NCBI RefSeq assembly: GCF_029227915.1 | Contig: NC_079887.1 | Span: 14,010,001-14,074,000 of the forward strand | DNA length: 64,000 nucleotides | Source: Hydractinia symbiolongicarpus | Lineage: Eukaryota; Cnidaria; Hydrozoa; Anthoathecata; Hydractiniidae | Direction: 5' to 3' | Part shown: piece after piece, positions 48,131-60,100 of the stretch | How positions within the stretch are numbered: the stretch's first letter is position 1 | How the letters are laid out: each line of letters begins with the position of its first letter | Translations under genes and position numbers: made by a program | The notes under the pieces: generated by a model | Database searches by the model: none | The model's input: only the letters and a program-made list of their open reading frames with translations | Told to the model about the DNA's origin: nothing

Positions 48131-48620
48131 TTTCGTCCCGTGCCAACTAAGTGTGTTTGTATGGAAAAAAACGTCCTGCCTGAGCTGGGATCCCGCTTTG
48201 CTGGGACGGGACGAAATTGTCCTGGGCCAAAAATTTTCCATAAAAATACAAAGTAATTTTTAGTATAATTATTAATGAGAGCGGGATCCCGGCAATCGTC
48301 CTGTCCCGCCTTTCATGTAAACAGCCCCTTACGCCTCTGAAACGTTATTGGCTCCAAATTATGATTTCACAAGTCTCTGAAATGTTTTAGATTGCTTTTA
48401 CACGAGATAGCTTGTACATGCAAAATGATAGCAATGAAATTAATGACAAGCTTACACAAGAAGGGGCGTTTACTCGAGGGACCTATATGCGGAATTTAAA
48501 TTTGTTTTTGCGATTGGAAGATTTAGAACTAAACAAAATCAAAATTCAAAAAAAAATGTTCTGCAATAATTTTCTCTTCCTTTGTTCGTTTAAGTCCGGA
48601 CACGAAGAAAATAATAATAA

Positions 48621-48748
48621 TCTCTTTAATAATAGCCGTATTCCGTCTGTCTGTTTATGCGTCTGTTTGTCTTTCTGTTACAGAAACACGAAATGCGATA
48701 TATAAAAGACGGGTCACCCCGTGCATTTTCGCACGGGTTAACGACTAG
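48621..48748 (+). mobile_element. 128-bp non-autonomous Helitron, intact ends
   Basis: The 5' end is TCTCTTTAATAATAGCC, preceded by A. The 3' end is the perfect hairpin CCCGTGC-ATTTTC-GCACGGG, then TTAACGA, then CTAG, followed by host T. This is the textbook Helitron layout (A|TC...hairpin...CTAG|T), with no inverted repeats or target duplication. It is far too short to encode a Rep-helicase. The same family occurs at 49919-50079 and 28375-28562. Confidence 0.8.
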
Positions 48749-48930
48749 TAATAATAATAAAAAAATAAATTGCTTTGCATCGATGAATATTTTTTCTATT
48801 TTAAGTTCTTTAGCATCCTATGATATTTACATACTTTCTAAAAAAATCTTGCTATAAAAACATGAATTTGATAAGCTATTAGAAACTAAATGTGAAACAA
48901 TGCACTAAAAACAAAATGGCATCACTACAG

Positions 48931-51181
48931 CTACTTTTGTTTATCCACGTCTTGTCGACCGGAGTAAGAGCCGTGCAAAACAAACTGTTTCGATGTATCC
49001 CAAACAGGATCATCTACGCACAAACGAGGCTCATACTTCCACACCTCAGTAAAGTAACTCCACTGAAAAGTTCGTTGGATTACACATATATTTGAATTAG
49101 CGATTAAATTACCGGTAACCGATCTAGTAGGGCCTCTATGTTTCCAAAGTATCCTTACATCCTTTGGGTAAGCACCATGTATACCCATATAATGATGACA
49201 TATATTTTCGGTCTGCCGTAATTGTGGCTCGTCCTTTACAATCGGCGTGTGATGTAGCCGTTCGTCATGTCGGAACAAATACGTCATATTCATGTAAGTC
49301 GACCATACACCTATCATTTGGTCTGCCCACGGATGGCACATCATACTCCTATAGTCTTGCTGTAAGAATCTCAAAATAAGATCTTGTGATAATAAAATCA
49401 TGCTTTCTTCGGGTCGGGTGATATCGATATTACAGTGCACCCAACCCCAATGAAAATTATGCACCATGGGCACAGGAAGCTCTTGTAGAAAGTTATTCAA
49501 ACAAAAAAAATAGTCATCGTCTGCTCTAAGAAAATAATCAAATTCATAGTAAGTAAGGGCATAGATCATATGGTATAGAAATCGTTTCCCAAATTGGATT
49601 CCTCCTGTTAGATTTTGAAAATGCATGTCTTTGTATGTACTGGCTTCGTACTTCGTGATGTTGTAAAACTTATCTTCTGGATTTTGATGATCGGTCATGA
49701 AAATGCATTCTGGGATAACCTAAAAAAATTGGAATTATTCTGTTATGCGCTCTCATAAAACTTAGGATCATCCAAACAGCCAATGTACTTGATCTATAAT
49801 ACTACGATAGTTAAACTCGTTTCACGACAGCTTCGTTTTCCCTTTTAGATATGTGACTGACGCAAGCCATGTATCAGGAAAGGAAGTAGACGAACGACAT
49901 TGGCTTATATTTTACAAACTAGTCGTTGCCCACGGGTTCTCCCGTCCATTATATTTACCCGTCGCAACAAAGTGGATAAAAATATATCGCATTTGATATT
50001 CGTGTTTCCGTAACATGATTTTCTAACTCAGTGGGGGGTCCGCGCAGAGACAGACAGACGACGGCTATTATTATAGAGACTGAAAGCACAGATCTATGCC
50101 AACATATTATGTATATATTTATATACATATATTTATTATGTTCTGCAATTTTTTTCGCTAATATAATCAGGACCGACAAAATGAAGAAAGGAGCATGACC
50201 CCTTGCTTTTGAAAACAGTATTTCTCCAAAACTTCAAATTTGAATAATGTTTTTATACATTAGCGGCGTGACTTTTGATCAACGCATGCGCATTATCAGA
50301 ATAATCGCGCTGACTTCGCGCTTTTGAGACTGGGGCGATTCAAAAAAAGTTGATCAAGTTTTCCGAAGTTTAAGTTAAGAGGTTTTTGTTTAAATTCAGA
50401 TACTTTGTTTGAATATGTATAAGTGTAAACGGAGTATTAACCTCCATGTTTCAGTACGAATAAAAAGAAAGAAAACCTCTTCTCCGCACGTAAAAATGAA
50501 TTAACATGCAAACATTTTACGTCCAAACACTCATTAGTTGGGAAAAGATAACCTTCAGTAAAAGATTTAAGTATATTGCAGGCTTTACTAGGCTTTTTAC
50601 CTGTACTAAGTTTGCCCTAAATTTCTCTAACATGACACTCGTTTTTGATGAAAAAGGGGATGTAAGGTTATAGAACAATTGTTATTAACGATGTCATAAA
50701 ATATACGTGAGAGTTCAATAAAAATATTTAAAAGCGAAAAAAATTGGGAAAGAGCAAGAACGTCTTAAGATTTTCTAACGTGTGCTAGACCTTGTACCTA
50801 CGACAATTTAAGTCTACCTACCATTTTCGTCGGTTTGCACTCCTGCCACCATGTTTGTCGTATTCCTTGTCTCCGGTCATGGCGTCGAGGTCCGGTTGAT
50901 ACGATAATCAACAAAGTAACTCTTTTTCTCGATTTCGCATGTTTAATCCCAAATTTAGAATAAATTGGATTTTTCATAAGTTCTTTAAGCACATGGTCAT
51001 GCAAACTTGATTTATTTTGTATCGGTTTATAACGCGACACTAACATAGAGATCTTAAATCTTGGGAAATTAGCGTTGATTTTCCCGTAAATGCCTGCGTA
51101 ATACAACACTACAAATAACTGTAACAGCACAAAAATGACAACCAAAAGTTTTGTGATTGAACATCTCTCCTGATTTAACAT
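48931..51181 (-). CDS. GT31-family beta-1,3-glycosyltransferase, 2 exons, 382 aa
   Basis: Exons 51181-50822 and 49719-48931 join in phase 0 (1149 nt). The protein is type II membrane-bound: a short cytosolic tail, then a membrane anchor at about residues 11-33 (LLVVIFVLLQLFVVLYYAGIYG), a stem, and a luminal GT31 domain. Visible motifs are RRQGIRQTWW (about 100-110), CIFMTD, and the metal-binding DxD motif within FLRADDDYFF (DDD at about 187-189). Family enzymes transfer galactose, GlcNAc or GalNAc in beta-1,3 linkage in the Golgi. The donor and acceptor cannot be decided. The usual acidic EDV(Y/F).G motif of the C-terminal half appears as ADQMIG. Three N-linked sites (NIT, NLT, NMT) are seen. 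The 1.1-kb intron contains a Helitron copy. Confidence 0.88.
49919..50079 (-). mobile_element. 161-bp non-autonomous Helitron in GT31 intron
   Basis: On the minus strand it starts TCTCTATAATAATAGCCGTC at 50079. It ends with the hairpin ACGGGAGAACCCGT, then GGGCAACGA and CTAG, followed by T. It shares the 5' end, the GTCTGTCTGTCT tract and the CGACTAG tail with the copy at 48621. The base before TC is G, not the usual A. Confidence 0.75.
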
Positions 51182-53951
51182 TTTTTTACATATACTTCAA
51201 CGATTGTTTCTTTACTAAATTCGTCAATCTTCTTTTCAAATATTTTCGTCTTTGTACTGTTTTGTTTGTTTTAACGCTCCTTCCAGGGTGTTATTTTATT
51301 ACTTTGAAAGTTGAAGTATTCGCGAGTAATTGAAACTTTTGGCGGTTTTGATTTTCCTGATTTTTTAGAATTTGATATTTTTTTGCATTTTTGCTTTTTT
51401 TTATTTCTGTGAATTTGAAGAAATTGCGTTTTAAATAGGGCTCAAATAAAAAAATAAAAAAAGAATTAAAGGAAAGAAAAAAAGGCGAAATATGTTATGT
51501 AAATATATCTCGTGTAATTTGAGCTTCTAGTTGCGGTGGAAAAAACAACAGGAAATTCTCTAAATGATAAATTGGTAAAAATAAGATTCATGAAAATTTA
51601 AGTATTTTTTATGCTTTTTATTTTTGCGGAAATAGATAAAAATCGCAACAATTCTAGTTTGTTTGCGTAGGGTTTTCCAAGATTAAAATTTTCTGAAGAA
51701 AAGCATAGAAACACAAGAATCACAGTGTTAAGCGGGATTTACACTTAAAAAAATTATACGCGTATCGTACCGGAATAAATTGTTTTGATTGGACAAGCTT
51801 ATTTTGTGAAAAAGTTGGATTTAATTTAACTTTTTTCGCAATACGCGTAACAAAAATTAAACAAAGAAAAGAATTATTATAAAAAGAATAATTAAAAATT
51901 TTTTTATCTAAGCAATTATTGAAAGCAAAATAATTCGTTATGTTACGATAAGTGGTATTTCTAAGTGGAAATCCGGCTTTAAGATACATAAAGTAAAATC
52001 CAAAGCGAAGTTAAAAACAACAACACGTGTGCCGTAGGAAGGGTTAAAAAAGTTGTAATAAATTCCTGTTAAAATTACATTCCTTCTCAACATCATTCCT
52101 TGGGCTCTTCTACACCTGTGATATTCCGACAAGCCGTCTAGTCAAAATTTTATAGACGTAAGAAGAGCCCTGGCGGACTAGTTTGATTTCTGCCTTAATA
52201 GATAGAGTGCATTTTAATCCATAATAGTACTCCTCATGGAACGCTAAAGCAGTTAAAAAGAAAATGGTTTTATTCGTTTACTCTTTATGTTTTTTCGGGT
52301 GAAATTGCTTTAGAGATGGAAAAATCTTCTGATTTAAAAGTTTGTTTACCATTTCATCAAGATTTGATTTCAAATTTGGGCACATGAAAATTAACACTCC
52401 TATAAGAGTGGATTTAAAAATCGTGTTTTGTTTTTCATAAGCAAGTGAAAATTCTTATTGAAGAAACAAATATAAAGCTTAAACTCTGCCTTATGACTTA
52501 TGAGGATAAAATGAAATTATTCTGTTTCTAGTTTCGAAAGAACAGCCATAAAACTAAATGTATAATTACATACAACCACGTTTACTGTTTGTAGTTTTTA
52601 TATAAATTTTAATTATATAAGGTCTTATTAAAATACCCTACAGTTGAGAAAACAACAAAAAGGATTTACAAAGGCTGAGCAATCTGCTTAGCATATGCCT
52701 AAAAAAAATTGTGAAAATAAACCAGATTTGGCCCTCCTCGGTTTCCATAAAATTCCGGGATAATTCCAACCAATAGCACAGCGAAAAAAAGAATACAGTG
52801 TAGACACAGTCTTATCAACACAATCAAGATGTTTACTTTTTTTAAAGACTCCTCACAGAGTGGTGCGTACTCGAATCCAATGAAATTTCGCCAGAAATAT
52901 TATACAAGATATATGTAAAATAATCTTATCTACTATTGACGTTCAGTCAATTAGAAATTTTTACTAGCAGATCCCAAAGGCTTGTTTCCTTTAGATTGCA
53001 TTTTTTCTCAAAAGCACAAAAAGCTCAGAGGTTCTCTTTGCCAGAGCTCACGTACTTTGAATTTTTGATTAGCCTATAAAAATACAGTCGAATGAAGACT
53101 CAACACAAAATTTTAAATTTGGTGACAAAAATTTGCTTAAAAATGATATCTAGAAAAATAAGGGGAAACAAGTCATAATGGTGGAGTACAAATTGACGCG
53201 GACAAATTAATTTTCACCTAATTCTAAGCTTACCTCCAACTCACATATATAAGTTAATCTAAAAACATTCATAACATAATAATATTCAATAAAAAAAAAA
53301 AAAAAATAGGTTTTAAAAATAAGCACCGCAAAGCTAGAAATTTAACCTCAAACGAAACTTAACATCTATGGTCACTCCTCCGCTACCATCTTGGTATGGT
53401 TTTTCGTTGAAATTTATTTCGAATCTAGTCGAATTTTACTGGGTTGTTTAGGGATGTTGTATTTGTGCAAGAGAATTATGCGCCTCTTATGGTAGCTTTA
53501 CCTCTTTATTCCAGCAGCCTGATTGCAGAAAGGGCAACAAATTCAACGTCTGAATTTGTCATGATTTCAATGACGAGTCCATATTGACTGAATCCGCTCC
53601 GCAAGAAAGTAGCTCTCTTCCTTCAAGTACTTTCTTAAATGCAGTTCAAGAAAAAAAAGAATACTTTTTCTTAAAAACTAAAGTTTTATGTATGTTTGTT
53701 GATTAAGTTGATCTGAAGTTAGAGGTAAGTTTTAACCTAGCAAGAAAACTCCCCTTTTTCTATGCTTAACTCTCCACCCCTACCCAAAGAGCTAGTGGAG
53801 GAATGGGGGGACGGGGTTAGCATATCGAGAGGAGGGATTCCTAGCTAGTTTTAACTAGATAGTAAATTAGAACAACTTATTAATGGTTGCAAAATGTAAA
53901 ATATCTATAAATATTCCCTTTTTTCTCTTATATAAATCGCGTATTTAATTA
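51182..53951. other. Gap between GT31 gene and SPT6, nothing recognised
   Basis: AT-rich sequence with short frames only (51720-51989, 51938-52132) and no domain. The stretch 51182-51300 should hold the GT31 promoter, but no clear TATA or initiator could be singled out. The SPT6 poly(A) signal lies at its right edge. Confidence 0.4.
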
Positions 53952-53957
53952 TTTATT
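53952..53957 (-). promoter_or_regulatory. Poly(A) signal of SPT6
   Basis: AATAAA on the minus strand lies about 170 bases past the SPT6 stop codon at 54124, in T/A-rich sequence. Confidence 0.5.
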
Positions 53958-54123
53958 TTTTCAATGAAAAACAAACTGGTGTGTACATAGGAAATCATGT
54001 ATTCAGAATCCAAAAATGAATTTGCGTTATAAATTAAATTTCTAATATCCAACAGAATACCACTGTCCTTTAGTTTTTGTTTTCGACCGATTGACGCAAG
54101 GCAGACGACACTTTCACGGAGAA

Positions 54124-57100
54124 CTAACGTCGATGCCTTCGCTGACCACTATCGGGTCTGTTATGATTTCTGTTGCCATGATGTCTTTCCCTGTCACGCT
54201 TGCCGTGCGAAGAATTATAACTGTTGTTAAAGCCGGTATTACCGTTAAATGAGTTATTTCCCCACTGTCCAAAGTTATTTTCCCGAGATGGTGTTAAACC
54301 ACCCGGGGTCGAAAATCCGGGCGTTGAATAACCAGGCGTTGATCGAGCAGGCGTTGTACCTGGCGTCATGTTATACATTCCACCAGGCGGAAACGCTTGT
54401 TGCATAATACTTGCTGCCTCATCTTCCGTTATAAGGTTGGCGGGCGTTGATCCAGGTGTGTAGGGCGTAGTTCCCATCATCAAAGGCGTATGCCCAAATG
54501 GAGTGCGACGAGAACTGGAATGACCTGCAACAAAAAATCCATGTTCTAATTTTATATTGAAATTATATCACAACGAACTTTCAATTTGATCATACACAAA
54601 AATTAAAACTATTTTTAAAATATGCTAACAGTACTCACATAATTTTGAAAATACAAGCTTTTTTTCAAAATTCTGACCAGGCTGGTCATTATTCTTAGTT
54701 TTCTATTGTTCCACAGACCTTTAGTTTTAAATATAAAATCCCAGCCTGATGTTCTTACAAAGTCTAAGCTTATAAAAGAAAAGGCAGGTACTAGATTTAT
54801 TATACGACAAAAAAATGATCAAAAAAACTTTAGTAGCAAAGATTGTGACTCAGAAATGAAAATTTCAAAAAAATATCTAACGAACTTCCCCCGCTACACT
54901 GCCCTATAGAGACGAACGTATGTTTTTTAATTGTTTTTTTTTCATTCGTTTCACCTCAAATAAAGAAAACATTAAAAAAAAATGAAAATAATAATAAAAA
55001 AAATTGCCGCCGTTTTAAGGGGGCACCTACCAGCTCCAGGTACTGGGTCACGGAAATGTTCTTTGAACCACTTGAGTAGGTTATTAGTATTGGCGTGAAT
55101 TCTTCCTCTGTAACGAAAACCATCTGATGTTATAGTGATGTACTCCACGCGAGGCTTATTGCGGGGCATATAACCTAAATAAGTGAGGCAAGATATAAAT
55201 TAAAAATGTTTTTAACTCGTAAAATATCCAGCCATAAGATATAACTTGTCCCCAACATGAAATCAACCTCTAAAACTAAATATTTTACTGAATTTGTTTT
55301 ACCTATCATAAATTTTCCAGGGTATTGCTTCGCTGTTGAGAAAAAATACGGTATTCGACCAGGAGCTTTTCTTTTCTCCACGGCTAATATTTCCTCCAGT
55401 TTCGCTCGTGTGCCGTCTGTTTCTTTGAAGTACTTGTGACTGAGTATCTCGCGCGCATGCGTTGACAATGGGCCGATGTAACGAGTCATTATTTCGTCCA
55501 GATCTTCATATTCCTAACATGAAAACGAAAATACAATAGTAACTATCTTGAACTCAGAACACAGAAGTTCTGTTTGGAAAATGTTTTACAAAAAGAAAGA
55601 AAGATATAAGCCTAAGGGAATTAATTTTCTCGAATTTCGCCAGTATTTGTCAATTTTATGAAAAAAAGTTATCGGGAAAAAGAATTTTTAAAAGACTTCT
55701 CGCAAAAATTGATTTTCCCATGGAGGTACAAAAGAACTTCCATGAAATTTCAGTACTTCATGTTAACATATACACGAAATACCAATGTTAGCGGGCTAAC
55801 AACTCCTGTTTACTATATTTAATGCCTCTGTATGTCAAGAATTTCATGTTCTTCCAAGTTTCTTCTATGTTTCACGGTTAAACTAGCTAAACAGTTCTCA
55901 AATTTAATTTCAAAAACGCAAAGAAAAAAGGTCGATTTGAAATAAAAGCATATTTCATAGAAGGCTTTAACAAATAGAATGAAAATTTTATGTCATTCAA
56001 ACTAATCTTTCTTAAGTTAGTGGGGGTTAACCTAGATTGTGAGAGTGGCAATATCTGCAAACTTAAAGTTGCATGTAGCTCACCTCGTTTTCAACCCATA
56101 AAGACTTTCCAATACTAAAATCATTTTCTTTTCCCTCCTCGCGGATGTCGATGTGCTGGTATATATTCTTTGCTACTTTCCAAGTTACTGTCAAGTGATC
56201 AGTGCCCTGAAAAAAATAATAAAAAAATATACAATAATAATTACAGCACAAAAGATATAAATAAATAATACTTAATGTAAATGATATAAATAATAATAAT
56301 TCAAAGAGTTAAAAGAGTCATGTTAAGGCCTGTTTTCGACTCGATATTTTTAGACTAAATATTAACAGGTTAACATTTTTCTTCTATTTAAATTTATTTT
56401 AATTCATTCAAATTCACTTTAATTTTCTCTAATTAATTTTAATTTATTCGAATTTATTTTAATTTATTCCAATTTATTTTAATTTATTCGAATTTATTCC
56501 AATTTATTTTACTTTTCATAGGTCTGGGTGGGTTAACAGAGCATGGTCAAATTGTAAAAAAAATGTCAATCATAAAGGAAAAAGTAGTTATAAAAGATCA
56601 GAAAGAACAGCCAAATGACCTGATAAATGGTAGAAACCCTACCCGAGGTCGTAACTCAAACCCGGAAAACTAAATGTGTAAAATAATGTAGCTAATGCAA
56701 AGACAATACGATGGAGAGTGTAGTGGCCATCTGCAGCTTATAAACACATGACGTGCGCCATACACAAGCAAAAACAGCGTAAACATTAGTTTTTCTACGA
56801 AAGCATCTGATCAAATAATACCTTGCTTGAAGGTCTCACAATACATTCGCCTTGCTCCATATTTTCCAACAATTTTTCAGCGTCTTTGAAAGTGACGTTC
56901 TTAAATGATGGATGAGCAATGACTCGTTTTAAGTAAGCTGAAAAAATAACGTCGGTTAACGGTAATATAAAGAACAAAATCATCATCACCAATAACAACA
57001 AACAACAAGAACAAAGACGACAGCAAAAAAAAGTCAACAAATACCGACAACAAAAACAACAACGACATAAACACATAAACAATTGGAAATACAACACACC

Positions 57101-60100
57101 GACGACAACGACAAATAAAAAAATAAATGCATACAAATACAAATAACAACACAACAACGTCGTCAAATAACACAACGAAAAAGTACTATACAGCGACAAA
57201 ATAATGACTATAATGCCGACAAATAAAACTCAACGACAACGACAAAAAAACTCAACAACAACGACAAAAAAAAACAACGACGAAAAATAACGTATAACAT
57301 AACCCCTATCTAAACATCAGTTACTGTCACAAGAGCCACAAAATAATACTCATGCATACTACTAAATGTTTATCTTACTGGTGCGTTTAGCTTGAGCTGA
57401 TTTTATACTTTCTTCTTGTTTTCGATCTTTGTCAGCCGCTTCTTGATCGAAATACAAATCTCTCGCAGGACTAAAAACGAACAGTATAATTGACAACTTG
57501 GTTAGAAAAAAGAAATATTTTAGTAGGAATGACAACTGGAATAATATGAAACTAGTTCATGAGTAGCGGGGCACAACGAACAACGAATAACATGTCAGTG
57601 TATGAAGTAGAGTCAACAACAAAACTCGATTGAGCTGAAATACTATTTTGAAGGTTGTTTATAATAACTTCCATAAAATCAAAACAACTTCTTTTTTTAA
57701 AAGGAGGATTTTGCGTGAAATTAAACGAGCACTACATATCATATATATAAACACGAGATAGCAAATCATACGACTGAAAACACATCTATTTGGGAAATTA
57801 AACCTACTTACCTGAAAGTTCCCTGTTTGTCAGCAAGATCTGAAGATTTTGAGGTGAGATCCAGTTGCATTCGATCGTAGTTGATCTTCGTTACTCTTGC
57901 ATGAAGAGACATCCCACTCTAAAGAAACACGAATACATTCTACAACATTAGTATCAAACGAGAAGATAGACGGACACCAGATAATAAAATCGAAGGATGG
58001 GTTACAAAACTGCTGATAATTGGCCAGCTTACCGCCAGGATTTTACAGAGCAACTACATAAAAAAATAAGAACAGGAATCAACTTTCCCCATTGAATTTT
58101 TTTTCCACTCGGATTAACCTACCCTAACTCTTTCTTCAGGTCGTTTCACCATTTTGTCGCTTATGTTTTTTGTTGCTATAAAACCGGTGATACCATTTTC
58201 AAATCGGGTACGTACACCGACAGCTTGACCGGGACAACTACCATTATCAAAATGGGTCCACACCTGGTGCAACGAGAAGAAAACAATGCATGACAACAAA
58301 TACATATTCAAACTTGTAAATACTTACTTCTCTCAGTTGTCCACACCTGGTGTATTGAAAGAAAACAATGCATGACATCAAATTATTATGACATGCAAAT
58401 TTAGTCCCTAAATACTTTGTTTTTTATTAAAAAAACATCTTTATAGTTTTCAGTTTAGTCAGTAAAATTTAGCAATCTCAGGTTCTGGTTTTCCTTGCGT
58501 GTTAGATTTATGTATAGTTTCATCGTAATTAATACTTAAAGAAGAACGAAAAAAAAGAACTGGGTAAAAAATAAATAGTTGTTTTCCTCGGTTTTTGACA
58601 ACAGAAAAACGAGAACGGCTCTTATTTTTCTTGAAGCCTGATACATGTACTGATTTACGTAAACAGACTCGTGACTTGCGTAGATCGTGGTTGTACGTAC
58701 TAGTTCTTCATCTCATAATGAGGAACAATGTCCAAGGCGACTTAGATGAAGTTTTCCAAAAGTTTTATTTTGACATAAATTTCTTGTAGGTAATAAGTAG
58801 AGCCATAAAAATATTCTACGTTAAGGATGGACATTTTAATTCACGCCCAAGTGGTTAAATCAAGATTTTATGATATAGACGACCATATTTTTTTTATGAA
58901 AAGAGCGAGTGTGTGAACAAGAAAAACATGGTCACTTTCATCATACATACCTCGCTCAGATCAGGAAATGTGTCTTGCCAGCAAAAAGGACATTTCCACA
59001 AGTTCGTCTCATCGTTTCTCGTTGGATTCGCTGAATCCAGTTCCTCTCGATTCGGTTTCTTGTATGCAAACCCCGTGACAATGCAGGTGACCAGTTTACC
59101 ATAGTACAAAGTCTGAGGTGTTTCACCCGTCAACAATCGGAATCTTTCTTCGCTAGTCAAACCTTTGTAAACGCTTCTGTGGTCTTTAAACCTAGTGATG
59201 AGTTCGTCTCGTATGTCGTACAAAGTGATCTGTTTGTTTCCGTAACCTTGTCGCGCCAACTCTTCTGCAAAAGCGTCTAAATCCAAGTCCTTCAAACGAT
59301 CTGGTTGTTCAAGTATTTCTTCAACAGCAGAAGATGGGTTATTTTCATCCATACCCTAAAAAATGGATTAATTAGTTAAAATAGTGTCGAATAACTTGTT
59401 ACTTAATACAAGAACGCATAACAGCTACATGAGGCATACAAACGTAGCAAATAAACTAAAAAACCATGAACAAAAACAATGTTGTCGACGAGGACGATAC
59501 AAGGATAACAACACATAACGACGACAACAGACAACAATGACAACAACAACAAAAGCCAAGACGACGATAACAAGAATAACAATGCATAACGACAACAATA
59601 GACAACGACGACAATAGACAACAACAACAATAGCCACGACGACGATAACAAGGACGACAATACATAACGACGACAACAGGGAACAACGACAACAACAATA
59701 AACAAAGATAAAAACGACATAAGAATAAATGACGCAACAGCTGACCTCGTCATATTCCAAAGCATCTATCGCCATTTTTCGTGGCCAGTCGTAAGTCTCC
59801 GGATGAATTCTGGTCCCATCCAGAACTTCATACTTCTCATTGGTGTCGCTATGAGCGATCTTTATGAAGCCAGCACAGTTGAGGAACACTTGAAGTCCCA
59901 TTTCGCACACTGTAACAAGTTGTGAACGGTTCTCAAGTCGACAACTTTGTTGGCGTAGTATCTATCATGAAGAAAACACAAAGTAAATCAAAAAGTAAAT
60001 AAATAAAAAAAGATAAATTAAAAAGAATAAGAGAATAAGGTAACAAAGTGGATTTTATTACTTTTAAAAGGTTTGCTGCCTTCCTTGGTCCCAAGCCACA

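Larger units (their letters stand above)
44545..48328. mobile_element. 3.8-kb composite element with TTA target duplication
   Basis: The left end GGGGCTGTTTATATGAGACG and right end (reverse complement GGGGCTGTTTACATGAAAGG) are inverted repeats that stay similar for about 80 bp. Both are flanked by TTA (44542-44544 and 48329-48331), which fits a PIF/Harbinger-type insertion. No Harbinger transposase was recognised. The interior is filled by other insertions: a Helitron-like end at 44622-44625, a dispersed repeat (44765-45065), and an inner inverted-repeat element with integrase remains (45066-48130). Alternatively the two ends are separate inverted copies. Confidence 0.6.

Noticed and set aside
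56795-57199. Minus-strand C/L/F-rich ORFs in SPT6 introns (also 59403-59910 and 61623-61832)
   Set aside because: Intronic read-through of simple repeats next to real exons, with no splice-consistent role.
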